This document shows, one piece after another, positions 1 to 10,439 of a DNA stretch of 22,332 nt. Source of the stretch: Pleurotus djamor (lineage: Eukaryota > Basidiomycota > Agaricomycetes > Agaricales > Pleurotaceae); contig JAPEVF010000740.1 of the NCBI GenBank assembly GCA_029747585.1, forward strand, positions 1 through 22,332. Reading direction: 5' to 3'. A model generated the notes under the pieces. It did no database searches and was not told the origin of the DNA. It worked only from the letters and a program-made list of their open reading frames with translations. Positions within the stretch are counted from its first letter, which is position 1; every line of letters begins with the position of its first letter. A program made the translations under genes and the position numbers.

Positions 1-155
1 GTGCACTAAAGCTTCCTAAGAGGGAGGTGTGACCCTCCGTCCGTGGAACTTATGTTTATCCGACCGATCATGGCATCGAGGCTGTAAGCTGTCGATGTGA
101 CCACGCTGTCTTCGCTGCGAACTGTCTCGAATCGATTATCGATTATTCGCTTAAG

Positions 156-163
156 TATAAAAG
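156..163 (+). promoter_or_regulatory. possible TATA box
   Basis: TATAAAAG lies about 60 nt before an ATG at 226 and about 130 nt before an ATG at 288. That spacing suits a fungal core promoter, but the gene downstream is itself uncertain, so this is only a candidate. Confidence 0.3.
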
Positions 164-287
164 ATCCTGGGTGGACCCGGCGAGCGCTTCCATTCTCATG
201 CACCTTCCCCGGTCAGCCTCCAGAGATGTCGCTCTCATTCCTACACGATCACCCAACTGATAGACGNTTTTTGAAGCTGTGCGTTCG

Positions 288-431
288 ATGCTCTGCATCA
301 TCAACGCATTTTCAAATCCTGTGCAGAAATCAGGTCTTACACCCGAACAAGTTCCACCCCCTAATGATGATCAAGGAGGGAAACTTGTCGGGTGGCAGAA
401 TCAGAAGAGGAGTTTGAATCCGGTTTTGAGG
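288..431 (+). CDS. exon-like open stretch, unidentified gene
   Basis: From the ATG at 288 an open frame of 48 codons runs to a good donor (GTACGT at 432). The encoded segment is rich in Pro, Gln and Asn and looks protein-like (it includes GLTPEQVPPPNDDQGG). Two acceptors follow, near 460 and 478, but each leads to a stop within a few to about 25 codons. Another frame from about 485 to 655 is open and also looks coding, but joining it needs a one-base shift. This may be a short gene, a decayed gene, or a gene with a sequencing indel. A second ATG at 226 opens an alternative frame across an N at 267. I do not recognise a family. Confidence 0.25.
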
Positions 432-670
432 GTACGTTATTCATGATGGTCACGTTTCGTAGGCGTCACTTTACTTAGCCATGTCTCCAGTTCTCAAAGG
501 GGCGCAAACCAATGTAGCATCAGTCGAAGTCTAGGAGGTGTATTCGTGATATGGAACCAAGGAAGAACCGCCAGTCGCGGAACTCGAAAACTGTCAGTAT
601 TCCTTAGCGCGCGATTACGAACCAAGCACCAAATGAACCACCCTGAGGCCTGAGAATCAACCTCGCTTTT

Positions 671-1093
671 ATGCCTCCACCGAGCGCTGTGGAAGTGTGG
701 ATCAATAGCGCTGACACCTTCCATCAATTCTGCGCGGATTTTATATCATCTAGTCAGTAAGTCACGATCTCGCTTCTTTCCAACTCGACGCACCAGCTAC
801 ATCTCTGACATGTTTCTTTTGAAACGCAGTACGATCGCTTGTGTAGCTTCCCACAAACAATACGCTCACTTAGGAAGCACTTTTTCGGAGATCATTCATT
901 CGTGTAAGTCAGATCATCGTCACTTTGGACCGCCTCATCGAGTCATTTATCATATTCTAGGATTTTTGGTAGCTTTCGATTTCGGTCATTTGAAGCCGCA
1001 TGGACACAGATGTCAAAGAATCTGGTTTCAGATAGCTTTCTGTCGCTTTATCCTCTTGTTCCTCGGCGACATGATGCTTCCATGACGCTTTGA
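671..1093 (+). CDS. 5' exons of an unidentified multi-exon gene (frame unresolved)
   Basis: An ATG at 671 begins a 28-codon coding-like exon (starts MPPPSAVEVW) that ends at a strong donor (GTAAGT, 757). The intron 757-829 has a CTGAC branch site. The exon 830-903 and the exon from 961 join in a common frame across intron 904-960 to give a plausible segment with YDRLCSFPQTIRSLRKHF and AAWTQMSKNL, ending at a TGA at 1091-1093. The first exon joins the second only with a one-base shift (phase 2 into phase 0), so either a base is wrong or the gene is broken. From 1094 to 1687 all three plus frames have long open stretches, and I could not choose among them. No domain recognised. Confidence 0.3.
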
Positions 1094-1687
1094 AGACCTC
1101 GCGTATCACGACATATGACCAATTCCGCGAAAATCGAGGGTGTCTTCGAGAGTATCTGTCAAGGCAAGACCCGTTCGCCTCAGCGCTACGTGCTCTTCGT
1201 GGATAAATACCTCGAATTTCACGAACTACACGGTCTTTCTCATGGTCAACCACAGTGGCGACGCCTTGATGCCTGGTGGTCACGGCGGGCTTCTGATAGC
1301 ATCACGCTTAGTCCGTATAATTCAGATTTCCTCTGCTTTGTTCAAGGTATCACGACCTGTCACATCTGCCTATGTGCAGAGGTGAAACCGTCTGACGGTC
1401 CTCCCAAAGTCGTATTCCGCCCCAAGTGGACCGACATTTTAGCTCACCGACTCCATGAGTGCCGGCAAAAAATGTTTGTCTGTGGATACGGAGTCATACT
1501 TGAACCCCTTCCTCGTCGTTCCCGATGACCACAGTTATCGAATGAACGGACCGACATTTGTGCTACCTGTGGCGGCACTTCCCCGCTTCCTCGTTCTCCG
1601 GGGTAGAGCAGGTAAGTGTCATCATAGTCGTACTTGAGCAAAGCTGTTAACCCCCCCTCCCATTGGCCCCTTCTCTTTCTTCAACAG

Positions 1688-1992
1688 CCCTCCGACGAAA
1701 CGTATGACTCTGCATTCAGCGACTCACCAGTCCGTATCAACTGCGGAACTACCACGCATTCACAATCGCTTACAGATGCTCACCGTGTCGTTCCTGATTT
1801 TGTGGTTCAATTGTCTCTCCACATGCGGTGCGTCTCGGCCCGCCCATCTTGCTCACTTACGACTGATAACGATGACACAGGCGCCCTTGTTTGACGGAGT
1901 CGCGGGGAGAGATAGAATACAGGTGGCTTCCGGGTAAACAATTGTTCGATGTCTCCGCCGATGGTTGTCTCGTGGAGCGAATTCTTTGTTAG
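1688..1992 (+). CDS. probable 3' exons of an unidentified gene
   Basis: Two exons fit together cleanly. The first, 1688-1827, follows a pyrimidine-rich acceptor. The intron 1828-1880 starts GTGCGT, has an ACTGATAAC branch region and ends ACACAG. The second exon is 1881-1992, ending in TAG. The joined frame is open and its last 37 codons look strongly coding (EIEYRWLPGKQLFDVSADG). The upstream exon ends at a donor at about 1610 (GTAAGT), but the frame that would join in phase meets a stop at about 1540. It may be the end of the gene beginning at 671. No family recognised. Confidence 0.35.
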
Positions 1993-2209
1993 GGCACCTC
2001 CGTGGCCCTAGGATTTCAATTCATGCATGGCGTCCGTCACCTGCCCGCCTGCTCTGCATCACAACAGATCTGCCTCCATGCTCTGCGTCGCCATGCCCGA
2101 AGAACAGGACTGTTTCTGAGGCACACTCTCTGTGACTACCATCTAAGCTTGTTTTTTCTTTTTGCGTGTCCTGCGACGCGTTTCCATTGATTTCGCGTCG
2201 TCATTCCAG

Positions 2210-4542
2210 ACCGCAAAAGATCATACAAATGAGTTGTCGAGAATGCGAATGGTGCGAGAAGAAGCCGAAGCCAAGCAAAAGCAGATTCAGAGACAATTGA
2301 AGGAAGAGATCGAAATCTTGAAAACTCAATTCGCATTCAAGGTGATTTGACTAGCATCTTGTCGATACTCTCTTACATGCCTTCCCTTCTAGCAACAGGA
2401 GCTTCAATCATCCCTTCATGGTCCCACAGTACCTGGTTCAGCTCGACCCAAGAAGTTGAGCAACCTCGTGTCTTCTACGCCTCTGGCCAAAACGACGACA
2501 TGGGAACATATCCCGGGGCCAAGTGCAAGGCCGTTCGAAACACCACGTCGAAATCGCTACCTTCCCTCCCAAGCCGACAATTCAAAGCTCGCAAACCCCC
2601 GATTTATGAAGTCTCCAGCCGCTGCTCGTAAATCGGCGATGCTTCCCGGTTTTGAAAACGCGTTTATGCCATCCTCTCCGGTGAAAGGCACCCAAGCGAC
2701 CTCAAACAAGGGGAAAATGCGGGCTGTTATACCTCAAGAAATGGATATCTTTGAACAACCTGGCCCTCAGTCTCCCATCTCAAATACCGAAGACCTCTTT
2801 GGCATGGATGTCGACCCAGCGCCGCAAATGGTGGCCGAAATGACCCAGCCTGCCAAAGGAGGTTCATCGGCAGTTGTGCCTGCGCCTACGAAAGAAGTAG
2901 TCATCGAGTCCATCGAACCCTTTGATTTCAACGCCGAGGTACGTTGAAATTCCTGTCACCGCTTAGGCTAATACAATTTGGCTACAGTTATCACGTATAC
3001 TATCTACTCACACGACGAAGCAGTCAAACATGCTGACTTTACAGCTTCTCGTTGCAGTCAACGTACCTGAGTCAAAAGAATACGTCGAGGCTTGCGCATC
3101 GGTGATACGTGTTTTGGCGACCAAGTCAGATCACCCGACCTCCTTCCAACTGAACGTTCAAACGATCACCGACGCTTTTACTCAGATGCTGCCCATCTTG
3201 ATCTCTTCACGACTGGTGAGTTTCCCTTAGCTATGGAACAACGAAGGTTTAAGAATTTAGATACTTCCTTTGCTATGCTTGCTTGATTTACTAGCATACT
3301 TAACGATTGCACTCCCGTTCGTCTCTGCCTCACTACTATCTCGCACACCAACGGACTCGGAAACGCCGTTGGTCATGGTCCATCTTAAAGATATAGTATC
3401 GACATTCTTAGCACCTGCCCTGACTACTGAACACAAATGCCCCTTAACCTTGGCTTCCATCGATCTACTTGAAGGCCTTTGTTGGTCAGTGACCGAAGAA
3501 CTCACCCCAAGGCAAGCACAGCTCGCTTGGTTGGAAGAGGATGCTCTGCTTACATCCCATCATAGACTCTCATCTATTGTTACGGACCCCGACATGATAC
3601 CCTTTCTCTTAGACAATTCTCAGCCCAATGTTGTATTAACCAAGGTCGCTCGCTTATTATGTAGCCTAGCCACCCGTAAGTTCATCCTAGCTTACTCCAT
3701 CGCTTGCTCATGGTATCGCCTAGATATACCCTTGACTCGCTCTATGCTGAATGCCCCTGATACCACCCGTCCTAACAGGGTCCCCCTTTTGGAACGTTTA
3801 TCAACTTATCTAGTGAACCGGCGCGAAGGATCTGACGTGAGATTNCCCCCCGACATCCCAAGCAACAGCTGTAACACATTGACCATAGGTTGAAGATGTC
3901 CATAAACTTATACTCTGCTTTTTCGGAACCTTATCTTCAGATGCTGAAGCTCTCGAGGTTCTGGCTGGCTCCCCGATGCTCATTCCATCTATATGCACCT
4001 ACATCTACAATTTAGCTCTTCCTCTATGGGAGGAAGATGTTCGGCTTTCGGCCCATCCAGAATTAGCGGACAAGTACGTCTACTTCACTCGGAATGCGTT
4101 TTATCCGCCTGACACCTCGACAGTATTGTTCAATCGATACGGATCGCACTGTTTCTACTTCACCATCTCGTCTTCAGTCCAAAATCAGACGTTGATCTAG
4201 TTTCCAAACTTCAACAAGCTCCTCCCCGACACTTAAACGGCGCAATACATACCTTCATCGTTTGCATCGGGCGTCTGAGTTATGCTGAGCCGCCATCCTG
4301 GATGACGCCACAAGCTTCTCAGGCTTTGGAACGGGTCGTTGGTTCGTTTCTTGTATGACTCCACAGTTTACTCACTCTGACTGAAGACCTTCACAGACCT
4401 GGCTAGGGAGCTCATTGAGCAGGTTGTAGATGGCCCCGAAGGCGATGCCGTATGGGAAGTTTACCACGGAGAGTTTCGCGGCGTCAACATGGACGAAGAG
4501 GAGATGGAAGCCCAGCTGCTGGGCACTCAGGCCTCAGTATAA
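2210..4542 (+). CDS. rad26: Rad26/ATRIP-like DNA damage checkpoint protein (5' end unresolved)
   Basis: Family role: partner of the ATR/Rad3 kinase, recruiting it to RPA-coated single-stranded DNA in the nucleus. Exons: 2210-2341, 2399-2938, 2988-3215, 3261-3675, 3779-3836, 3889-4073, 4124-4341, 4397-4542 (TAA). The first exon encodes a charged coiled coil (EEAEAKQKQIQRQLKEEIEI) as in ATRIP proteins. A basic, Pro/Ser-rich linker follows, then a helical repeat-like region (LEGLCWSVTEEL; LARLL-type helices). The end carries the fungal Rad26-type tail: FIVCIGRLSYAEPPSW, then DLARELIEQVVDGPEGDAVW. All joins keep frame except at 3675/3779, where the splice GT(3676)..AG(3778) leaves the downstream frame one base out although both sides are clearly coding; a base-call error is likely. 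The start codon lies before 2210 and was not found. Family assignment is from recalled motif patterns, not a search. Confidence 0.78.
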
Positions 4543-4958
4543 CGTCGCAACCTCGTGCTGGTGTAATGACTGTGACATATAACTAACATCGACGGGCCGT
4601 TGTTTCAATGTTGCAAACTCGGGCGGCGTACTGCGTATGTTTTTGGTAATTCTGACCACGCCGCTTGTGCACCCCTTCCCGAGTTAGGTCAACCAGAGTC
4701 AGCGTACAGGGTTTCAAACATGCGGCACCACAACGTGTCTTTCAAGTGGTCAAACATGACTTACATGTTGCCTTCGCTTGTTTCGGGTGTCCTCTGGATA
4801 AGCTTCGCAGGGCATGCCGTTCGCTAATGCCGCGAGGGTTTTGTTATTAAACCGCTACTCTTGATAATATTTACCTTCCCAGAACCCTTGCACCATCCAC
4901 TCATCCCCCGCTTCCATTCCGCAGCCAGACCGTCCAGAACAAACTACCCTACTACAAT
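4543..4958. other. intergenic, 3' UTR and promoter
   Basis: This 416-nt stretch lies between the checkpoint gene and the coiled-coil gene. I see no convincing exon. It presumably holds the 3' UTR of the first gene and the promoter of the second; pyrimidine-rich sequence just before 4959 fits a fungal transcription start region. Confidence 0.6.
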
Positions 4959-6077
4959 ATGCCAGTCGGTGACCACTTCACCAGCCCTTTCCTAAACGAC
5001 TCTCCATTAGATGCCCATCTTATGATGCCGCTCGATTCTCCTGAGTGAGTTCACTGTTTCCCCCGGTGATGGTCCCGCTCAACTAGAATGTCCAGTGCAT
5101 CGACACTACATATAGTAGGTCAGGCGCGCGAGATGACAAATTCGCCAAGTCCACTTGCCATGTTGCTATCGGACCCAGGAGCTCTGGAGAGTACACCACA
5201 TAGGACTAGTACCCCCAAGAAGTCCAAGCGCTCTGGATCTCCCCGGAGAGACCACAAATCCATGAACGCACTGTTGTACGAGTTAGTTGGAGAGGAAGAA
5301 CGACAAGCCCTTCACCTCAAATCCGCCCTGAACTCAGTTAGCGATCGGTTGCAGCAGGAGACTCAGCGAGTCAACCAAGCTGTGGAACGCGCGAACTATG
5401 CTGAATCGAGGGCTATCGAGTTCTGTTCTAGGGCGACTATTGCGGAAAGTGCTTTGGTGCTGGCCGAAAGGCAGATAGCTTCGCTGAAAAGCGAAATAGA
5501 GGCGATACAAGCGCAGCTTCGGATGTCCAGGGAAGACAACTCCAATGCAAGTGACCAGAATTCACGGTTGCGAGAAGAATGCAGCAACGTCAACTCTTCC
5601 CTTAATCATGCACGCGACACGAACCGAGAGTACGCGCAGTTGATCCGCGAGTACGAAGAACAGAGCGCGCTGGAAGAGCAAGAGCACCACAGAAACCTCC
5701 AGAGATGGTACGACGAAGGACACGAGTATGGGTGGAGAGCTGGGAATGAAGCTGGATACGAGAAGGGTCGTAGGAGAGGCCGCAGTGAAGGGTATAAGGA
5801 CGGTCTCAGGGCTGGGCGAGAGAAAGGACGAAGAGCAGAACGCAAGTCTGCGCTGGTTGCCTTCGATGATTTCCTCGTCGCTCAGACACACGGGCCTGAC
5901 GACAAGGTGCGTGTTTTTTTTNCCTTGGCTAGATTTATTCGCTTGTGAAGCTCACCATCCTCCGAATAGCTCGCCGAAATGGTGCAACGATGGAGGAATT
6001 CTGTTTACCCGATGTCCCACTTTGAAGGCTGGGATGATGAAGGCAGTGAAACGGATAGCAGCATCTCCTTTAGCTAA
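4959..6077 (+). CDS. coiled-coil protein with a deca-GX3 (Yae1-like) repeat
   Basis: Three exons, 4959-5044, 5087-5906 and 5970-6077 (TAA), joined by introns of 42 and 63 nt, give 337 aa. The frame is kept at both joins, which supports the ATG at 4959. The N-terminal ~90 residues are polar with a basic patch (TPKKSKRSGSPRRDHK). Residues ~95-235 form a long heptad-like coiled coil rich in Glu, Arg, Gln and Ala. Residues 240-279 are ten uninterrupted tetrapeptides, each starting with Gly (Gly at 240, 244 ... 276; e.g. GYEKGRRRGRSEGYKDG). The last exon is acidic (GWDDEGSETDSS). The Gly-every-fourth pattern is the signature of the Yae1 N-terminal domain, used in yeast to bind Lto1 for Fe-S delivery to Rli1/ABCE1, but also occurs in other proteins such as FliH. 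The long coiled coil is not typical of Yae1, so the function is open. Confidence 0.85.
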
Positions 6078-6187
6078 GTGTTTCCCTACGCTAGGGGTGA
6101 AATAGGGACTTGTATCATGTGGCGTATAATCTCGATCAGAGAACGTTTTGATTCTTGATCTGTTCCATCTGGCACCGACGACGCTGG

Positions 6188-6195
6188 TATAAAGG
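6188..6195 (+). promoter_or_regulatory. TATA box of the downstream amidohydrolase-like gene
   Basis: TATAAAGG lies about 60 nt before the ATG at 6250, with a pyrimidine-rich stretch between them. This is the usual geometry of a TATA-containing fungal promoter. Confidence 0.45.
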
Positions 6196-6249
6196 CATCG
6201 CTCTCTTTTGTNTTCTCACCCTTCTCCAAACANCANTAGCTCCCCCATC

Positions 6250-7465
6250 ATGAGTACCGCCCCTCTGCCACCCATGCCCCCTTCTCCAGGCTTTGCGACG
6301 CGACGCAAGGGAGCAAAAGCTCCCCCGCGACTNCCCATGTCNGCGTTCTCGCCCCCAAACTCNGGCACTTCAGAGCGTTTCCCGTTACCAGCCAGCCCAA
6401 GCACTNTGCACCCAGATAACGTTCTAGANGCCCATATCATCGTCTCTGATGGTGATGCCAGTCTCACCAAATGGAAGAAAGACGCTGGCGAAGCTTTGAC
6501 ACAACGTACAACTGGATACGTGATATCTTTAGAGAAAGTATCAAATGTCNATCAAGCGTTATCCGAGTAAGCCTTTTATAACACCTTGGATACGTTGCTG
6601 AGGTTCTGACTGCCCAAATAGTCTGGCTTCAGCAGACATAAGCAAGTCTGTATTGTCTGTGCTTGTCCCATTTAGTCTCGAAGATCCAGTCCCATCTGAA
6701 CCTCCTTCGTATCTCTCGTCATCGCTACCTACATCACTGACGACGGTCTATACACGCCCATCTGAGAATGCCAATGCGAGCCTTCGATGGGCTCTTGAAC
6801 AAGGGCGCCCTGTGGACATCGAATTGAAGACATCCATGACGGACGACGCTTTCGAAGCCTTCGAAGACCTACTAATAAAGTGCACAGCCAATCTCCCCAA
6901 GATTCCTCCCATCACCCTACGTATGTTGCTTCGTCGGTTCACGTGCCCACTGTTGTGCTGATGAAACNCTTCAGGTAACTTCCTCCCTCCCCCAGATGAT
7001 ATTGACACACCGATCGTGAAATTAATGAGTCACCCGACGTATCTTACCTATCAAAGCCAGACTGCTGCGTTATCNCTCTTCCCGGACCTTCGTATCAAAT
7101 TCCTTCCACCNACTTGGAATGCTCCAACTCCTACATCACCACCACCCGGAGCAGCGTTCCNTGACAACGAAAGCAANCCGGTGAAAGAGTGGAAACGTCG
7201 TATCAAGATGTACTGTGAGCGCTGATTCTATCCAACTTGACCCATCTGCTCGTTTCTCATGACCGCCTCAGTGAGCCCAGTTGTCGAAGCCTTTGGCTAT
7301 GGGAGAATANTATTCGGCTCATCTCCATCTTCTGATTCAAGTTCAGCGTCCAACGCGTCTGACTGGTATGAGCTAGCCAGAGAGTCGTTGGCAGAGTTGG
7401 GCGTAGAACAAGAGGCTATTGACGGGGTGTTTGGNCAAAACGCCCGAAAAGTTTATACTTTCTGA
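6250..7465 (+). CDS. amidohydrolase-fold (Amidohydro_2-like) protein, metal site apparently eroded
   Basis: Four exons, 6250-6566, 6622-6920, 6975-7214 and 7272-7465 (TGA), all joining in frame, give 349 aa, about the usual length for this family. The N-terminal ~60 residues are Pro/Ser-rich. The C-terminal part looks like the end of an Amidohydro_2 TIM barrel: SPVVEAFGYGRI, then FGSSPS, a helix ELARESLAELGVEQEAIDGVF, and the closing NARKVY. In active members the motif is FGSDxP, with Asp binding metal or substrate; here Ser replaces Asp. I also do not see the N-terminal HxH pair, so the protein may be catalytically dead or use other residues. Several N calls fall in the gene. Assignment rests mainly on the C-terminal third; the substrate is unknown. 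Confidence 0.62.
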
Positions 7466-7839
7466 TANCTAAATGANNCACTTGNATNACTGCGCTGTTG
7501 TAAATGCTGGTNATCGTTTTGTATACNTANNNACNACNNAANNNTTTCAACCTCCAAGATNCCCATAATAGGCAANNGNACAGCCACNCGGAGACAAAGA
7601 GCCCTGGTCTTATGCCACCCAACTGCGACTCAACTGCGTACATACTCTCCCTCGTCAGGCTGTCGCCAGGCTGTCTCCTTATACAAAAGCACGAAGCTGA
7701 CCTCCTCTGGCTGCTCTCCCGGTCTGCTGCTCACGCTCGACGNNNNTNANNAANTTTCAACCAAGCGCGTCGAGTGTCGCGTCTCTTCTCCCTGCAGACT
7801 GGACACGCGAAGTAGCTGCTCATATACCAGTCNTCACGC
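7466..7839. other. N-rich intergenic stretch, probable assembly seam
   Basis: This interval has two clusters of N calls, at about 7530-7544 and 7743-7754, each followed by TTTCAACC, plus isolated Ns. No exon is supported. It should hold the 3' UTR of the amidohydrolase-like gene and the promoter of the next gene, but the base quality makes detail unreliable. Confidence 0.6.
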
Positions 7840-10238
7840 ATGCAAGTTCAGGATCAAGAACTCGAGAAGGGAAGNCGAAATGACGACTCGTATGTTACAA
7901 GAATATCTATTACTAGTTGAAACGTCTGACACTAACGGCTTCANTACAGCAGTAGCAGGGAATCTTCCCCATATCCGGTGAGGGCACNTTTGTTCTTGCC
8001 TTGAACAGTCCTGATACTCCCTATCGACCCAGAGAAATCGTCGATCGCTGACCCCCGCCTCCGATGACGATACCACTATTCCTCCGATTGCAGATGATGA
8101 TACTCCCCCACCACAAGACAGACCACTTATTCGGCAGGCAATGGCTTTCGCATCGGCATTTCCTCCAACCTCTTCGATCAACACTTACCAAGCTTCGTCA
8201 TCGCAGCAACCTGCTAAAGCTTTCTTACCTGGCCAGGTTCCAACCACCAAGCCTCCCAAAAAGAAAGTCAAACATTCCAACGATGCATTTGCTTCCCAGA
8301 CGAATCGCTGGAGGGCACAACCACATGACTCTACCCCCTCTACTGCACCTCCTACATATGCTGGCGATGGTCCTTATAATTCTTTATTTCGTGCTCAACC
8401 TCAACAATCGACTTTTCCAAGCCAAAATGTCGCCAATNACTTCATGTCCATGCCAGATGTGGCCAAGGCACCACCCAAGAAGCCCCGGGCCCCAAGAGGA
8501 CCACGAAAAGCGACAAAGCGCGCGACAGCAGGCCCCTCTTCCGCTACTCCTCCNNCGACCTCTGCCATGGTTTCACAATCGCGGCCTGACCCTAGCCCTA
8601 GCGCTAGTAGCCACACAGCTTCCTCATCGTCTACGACAGGCACATTCTCACCATCGGTTCAAACTCAAATGAGCCCTCCCACTCACCCTACTGGACCTCA
8701 AGCACCGTCCACCTCAGCAAGTGTCTCTGGAGGACCAAGTTCCCATGCGTCTAGCTCCCGTTGGTCTCTAGTTCATATCATATGCTTCATTTATAGTTAC
8801 TGTTTCAAGTATAGTTGTGGAAAACGAAATACAGAAGCGTGCCCGTCCACTACCCGTGTTGACCGTCCTCATAACAGATGAGCGGGGTCCGTACCCTGAT
8901 TATCTCCTTGCTGAAGTTAGAGTACCCTTGAAACATGCAGAAAGGCAGGAAGACGGTTGGTGGGCCGACGCAAAGGATGTTTGCGAGAAATTGCAATCTA
9001 GTCCTTCCCGAATTGACGGTGAGTTTCTTCGTCTATATCTACACTTTGGTTCTTTTAAGCTATCCGACCCAGGACCCGCAAAGGTGTACACTTTGCGAGG
9101 GAAGTTTCGGCAATTCTTCTTGAAGGTATCGGCTGACAATAAAGACGAATGGCAATCGGCCAATCTTGTTGTATCGTCTCAGCGGACATTAGACGTTTTT
9201 GTCGAATCTGTTAGTCTCTTACTCCGTTCATAGGATACGAGATTAGGCATGCTGACTTTCGGCAGCCATACCCTCCAGGTCACTACCGCCCTTCGCCATC
9301 CCGAGAATATGCAGACTCATCTGCACCCAACCGCCAAGGATTCACATCGCCTCAGCAAAGTCATCACGTCGAACAGGACTCAAGAAGGGCAACCACATCG
9401 AGCCACGCATCACCTGATGGCCATCGCCAGCACAAACGCAGACGCTCTCCATCCTTTGATAATTATTCGGTGGCAGCTTCGCCTGCACCTCGATCACCAC
9501 GCAGTCGATCCACCCTCTCGCCGTCATACAGAGAAGGCCCACGCGAGTCTAGCTTCGGTCCCCCACAGCGACATCGGCCCTACCCACCAAATCCACATCC
9601 ACTGGATTTGAGGAGAGATATTTCTGATGATGATTCAGACGATGATGATGTACCTCCGCCTCCGCCTCGAGGATTCCACACCCCGGGACCTGATGCTGAT
9701 GAAGACGAAATCCACGAGATGGTGTCCAAATCTATAAGTCCCTTGTTAGAAGATGATCCCTCCTGGCCTGATTTTTTCCGATGGAAGGCCATGCCTCAGA
9801 CTGCAGCGATGGTATTGAGACAGTATCAATGGGTGAAACAGAAGATGGACGAGTGGAATGGCAAAACGGCTCCTTTACGATCGCGTCGGTTTTCAATCGA
9901 AGATGTGCGTTGTCTCATCTTTCACTCCGAGCCTCCTCACTAATGTTATTGAGTTCCAGACTCACGTTCTTGCTGCACTACAGCTCAATGATAAATGGGG
10001 ACAATCTTGCAAGGAAACGTTAAGCCTCCTCGAACTCTACGGACCTGAAGGTACGCGCCTCCAGGACCCTACAGCGAAAGCCATCCTCGAGGACAATTCC
10101 CCGCCCACGTATAACGCGAAGCCCATAAAACGACTGTTACATCGACTGCAAGAGGTCCATGCTGACTATTTGAAGGAGCGGCCTCTCGTTGCTCAAAGTA
10201 ATGATGAGGAAACTGAAACTGTGCCCGACCAGCACTGA
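7840..10238 (+). CDS. hypothetical, probably nuclear protein of 687 aa
   Basis: Seven exons: 7840-7889, 7950-7977, 8033-8759, 8815-9018, 9073-9209, 9266-9904 and 9960-10238 (TGA). All join in frame. Intron 9210-9265 has a perfect CTGAC branch site, and this is what places the join there. Residues ~50-260 are low-complexity (Pro, Ser, Thr, Gln) with basic clusters: PPKKKVKHSND near residue 100 and KKPRAPRGPRKATKR near residue 175, which look like nuclear localisation or DNA-contact patches. A compact segment at ~270-380 (PLPVLTVLITDERGPYPDY; GPAKVYTLRGKFRQFFLKV) looks folded. Then come an RS-like basic stretch (QHKRRRSPS), an acidic run (SDDDSDDDD) followed by six prolines, and a conserved-looking helical C-terminus (WPDFFRWKAMP; IKRLLHRLQEVHADYLKERP). 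I do not recognise the family. Chromatin or RNA work would fit but is only inference. Confidence 0.78.
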
Positions 10239-10439
10239 TGGCTGGACCACAATGCACTTTACTTTGCCTGAAACTGTTGTAGCCTAATTGTAACTAATGG
10301 GATATTGCCTTGAAGGTGTTCAAAATACTGGCATGGCGTCTGCGATAAGCGTCCAACAGAAACTTGCAAAGCAACATGACCAAATAATGGATGTCAGAGT
10401 CAATATGAAAAGAATCGACGATCGTTCAAGCCCGCTGTA

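Noticed and set aside
9249..9611. Plus-strand open frame of 120 codons
   Set aside because: It overlaps the nuclear-protein exon 9266-9904 in another frame. The His/Pro-rich product is a shadow of codon bias, and the true frame continues past it.
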